This document shows positions 49,483 to 49,832 of a DNA stretch of 49,832 nucleotides, piece by piece; positions within the stretch are counted from its first letter, which is position 1; each line of letters begins with the position of its first letter. The stretch is from an uncultured Clostridia bacterium. Its GTDB lineage: Bacteria > Bacillota > Clostridia > Oscillospirales > Ruminococcaceae. The notes under the pieces were generated by a model. That model worked only from the letters and a program-made list of their open reading frames with translations, searched no databases and was not told the DNA's origin. A program made the translations under genes and the position numbers. The stretch lies in NCBI GenBank assembly GCA_947625375.1, contig CANQOC010000016.1, positions 1 through 49,832 on the forward strand, read 5' to 3'.

Positions 49483-49832
49483 GGGGGCGTCAAGGTTTCG
49501 ACGGGGATTCTGAAGACGAATAAGCGAGTAGAGACCGCGCTGTATCTCTTTAAAATGGCGCAAACTTAAATTAAACGACAACAATCGTAATCTTTTGGCG
49601 GCTGCTTAATGCCGCCCGTCCTGCTTAAGAGTACCACGGCTTAAGTCTGGGCGTCGCTCAGTGGTGAACGTCTTCGGGGGACGCCCGTTACCCGAAGATG
49701 TATTTCGGGATACCCTGTGCGGAAGTCTGCTTACCGACGTCCGCGCCGGGGAAGCTAAAAGATAAGCTACACTCGTAGAAAGTTTTTCGGATGGGTTTTC
49801 GGACACGGGTTCGATTCCCGTCGCCTCCACCA
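49483..49832 (+). ncRNA. ssrA: transfer-messenger RNA (tmRNA)
   Basis: The 5' end GGGGGCGTCAAGGTTTCGAC and the 3' end GGTTCGATTCCCGTCGCCTC followed by CACCA are the tRNA-like domain of tmRNA. The acceptor stem GGGGGCG/CGCCTCC pairs over 7 bp with one G-U. The likely tag reads A-KLKLNDNNRNLLAAA with TAA at 49607-49609. This frame is chosen because the other two stop at once, so the resume codon would be AAA (49562-49564). CCA is encoded and ends the window. SmpB is encoded at 47329. Confidence 0.95.

Overview
The window comes from an endospore-forming, Gram-positive clostridial bacterium, probably an uncultured gut member of the Oscillospirales/Eubacteriales. That placement is inferred from gene content: spoVAD-spoVAE, the complete spoIIAA-spoIIAB-sigF operon, the Firmicutes hrcA-grpE-dnaK-dnaJ order with a CIRCE operator, a T-box in front of valS, KtrAB-type potassium uptake, and consensus sigma-A promoters with 17-bp spacers.

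Layout. 0.2-4.7 kb: an AT-rich acetyltransferase, then on the minus strand spoVAD-spoVAE and a DUF4160-DUF2442-argS operon. 4.7-6.4 kb: an SPFH membrane protein, a ribbon-helix-helix protein and a small membrane protein. 6.4-7.0 kb: a probable type I toxin-antitoxin locus. 7.1-10.6 kb: glutamate dehydrogenase, dtd and an ArsC/Spx-like protein. 11.2-15.6 kb (minus): a fused MacB-like ABC transporter, then an alpha-galactosidase coupled to a four-cysteine mini-protein. 16.7-21.5 kb: heat-shock operon. 21.7-23.1 kb: sigma-F operon. 23.2-23.6 kb: a second copy of the toxin-antitoxin locus. 23.8-25.8 kb: ktrA and ktrB. 26.6-30.9 kb: a LanFEG-like ABC exporter with its two-component system. 31.1-35.4 kb: CAAX-family protease and T-box-controlled valS. 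36.6-39.3 kb: tmcAL, an OGG-like glycosylase and a DUF6062 protein. 41-49.8 kb is all plus strand: a small membrane protein, rlmB, a degenerate P-type ATPase-like protein, a lipoprotein, smpB, a nitroreductase-pentapeptide fusion, an MmcQ/YjbR protein and tmRNA (ssrA), which ends exactly at the window end.

Two things stand out. First, two homologous loci (6.6-6.95 and 23.2-23.6 kb) each encode a tiny hydrophobic peptide ending in TIKK. In each, the Shine-Dalgarno sequence is locked in a hairpin and two tandem convergent small-RNA genes lie opposite, the nearer overlapping the toxin 3' end. This is the architecture of a type I toxin-antitoxin system, and I do not recognise the family. Second, the long intergenic regions are built from interspersed palindromic repeats. 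Among them are six copies of a ~105-110 bp element that folds into a gapless four-way junction (outer stem plus three hairpins), whose stems differ between copies yet still pair. Three copies carry an attached ~83-bp palindrome. About thirty GC-rich palindrome modules, a 3 x 126-bp tandem array and five copies of a ~120-bp promoter/terminator-flanking element make up the rest.

A cluster of TTTTCAACA-like 9-mers next to an AT-rich stretch at 40.93-41.10 kb lies where gene orientation switches from mostly minus to entirely plus. It may be an origin-like or DnaA-binding region, but this is speculative. No tRNA, rRNA, CRISPR array, complete insertion sequence or transposase gene was seen.
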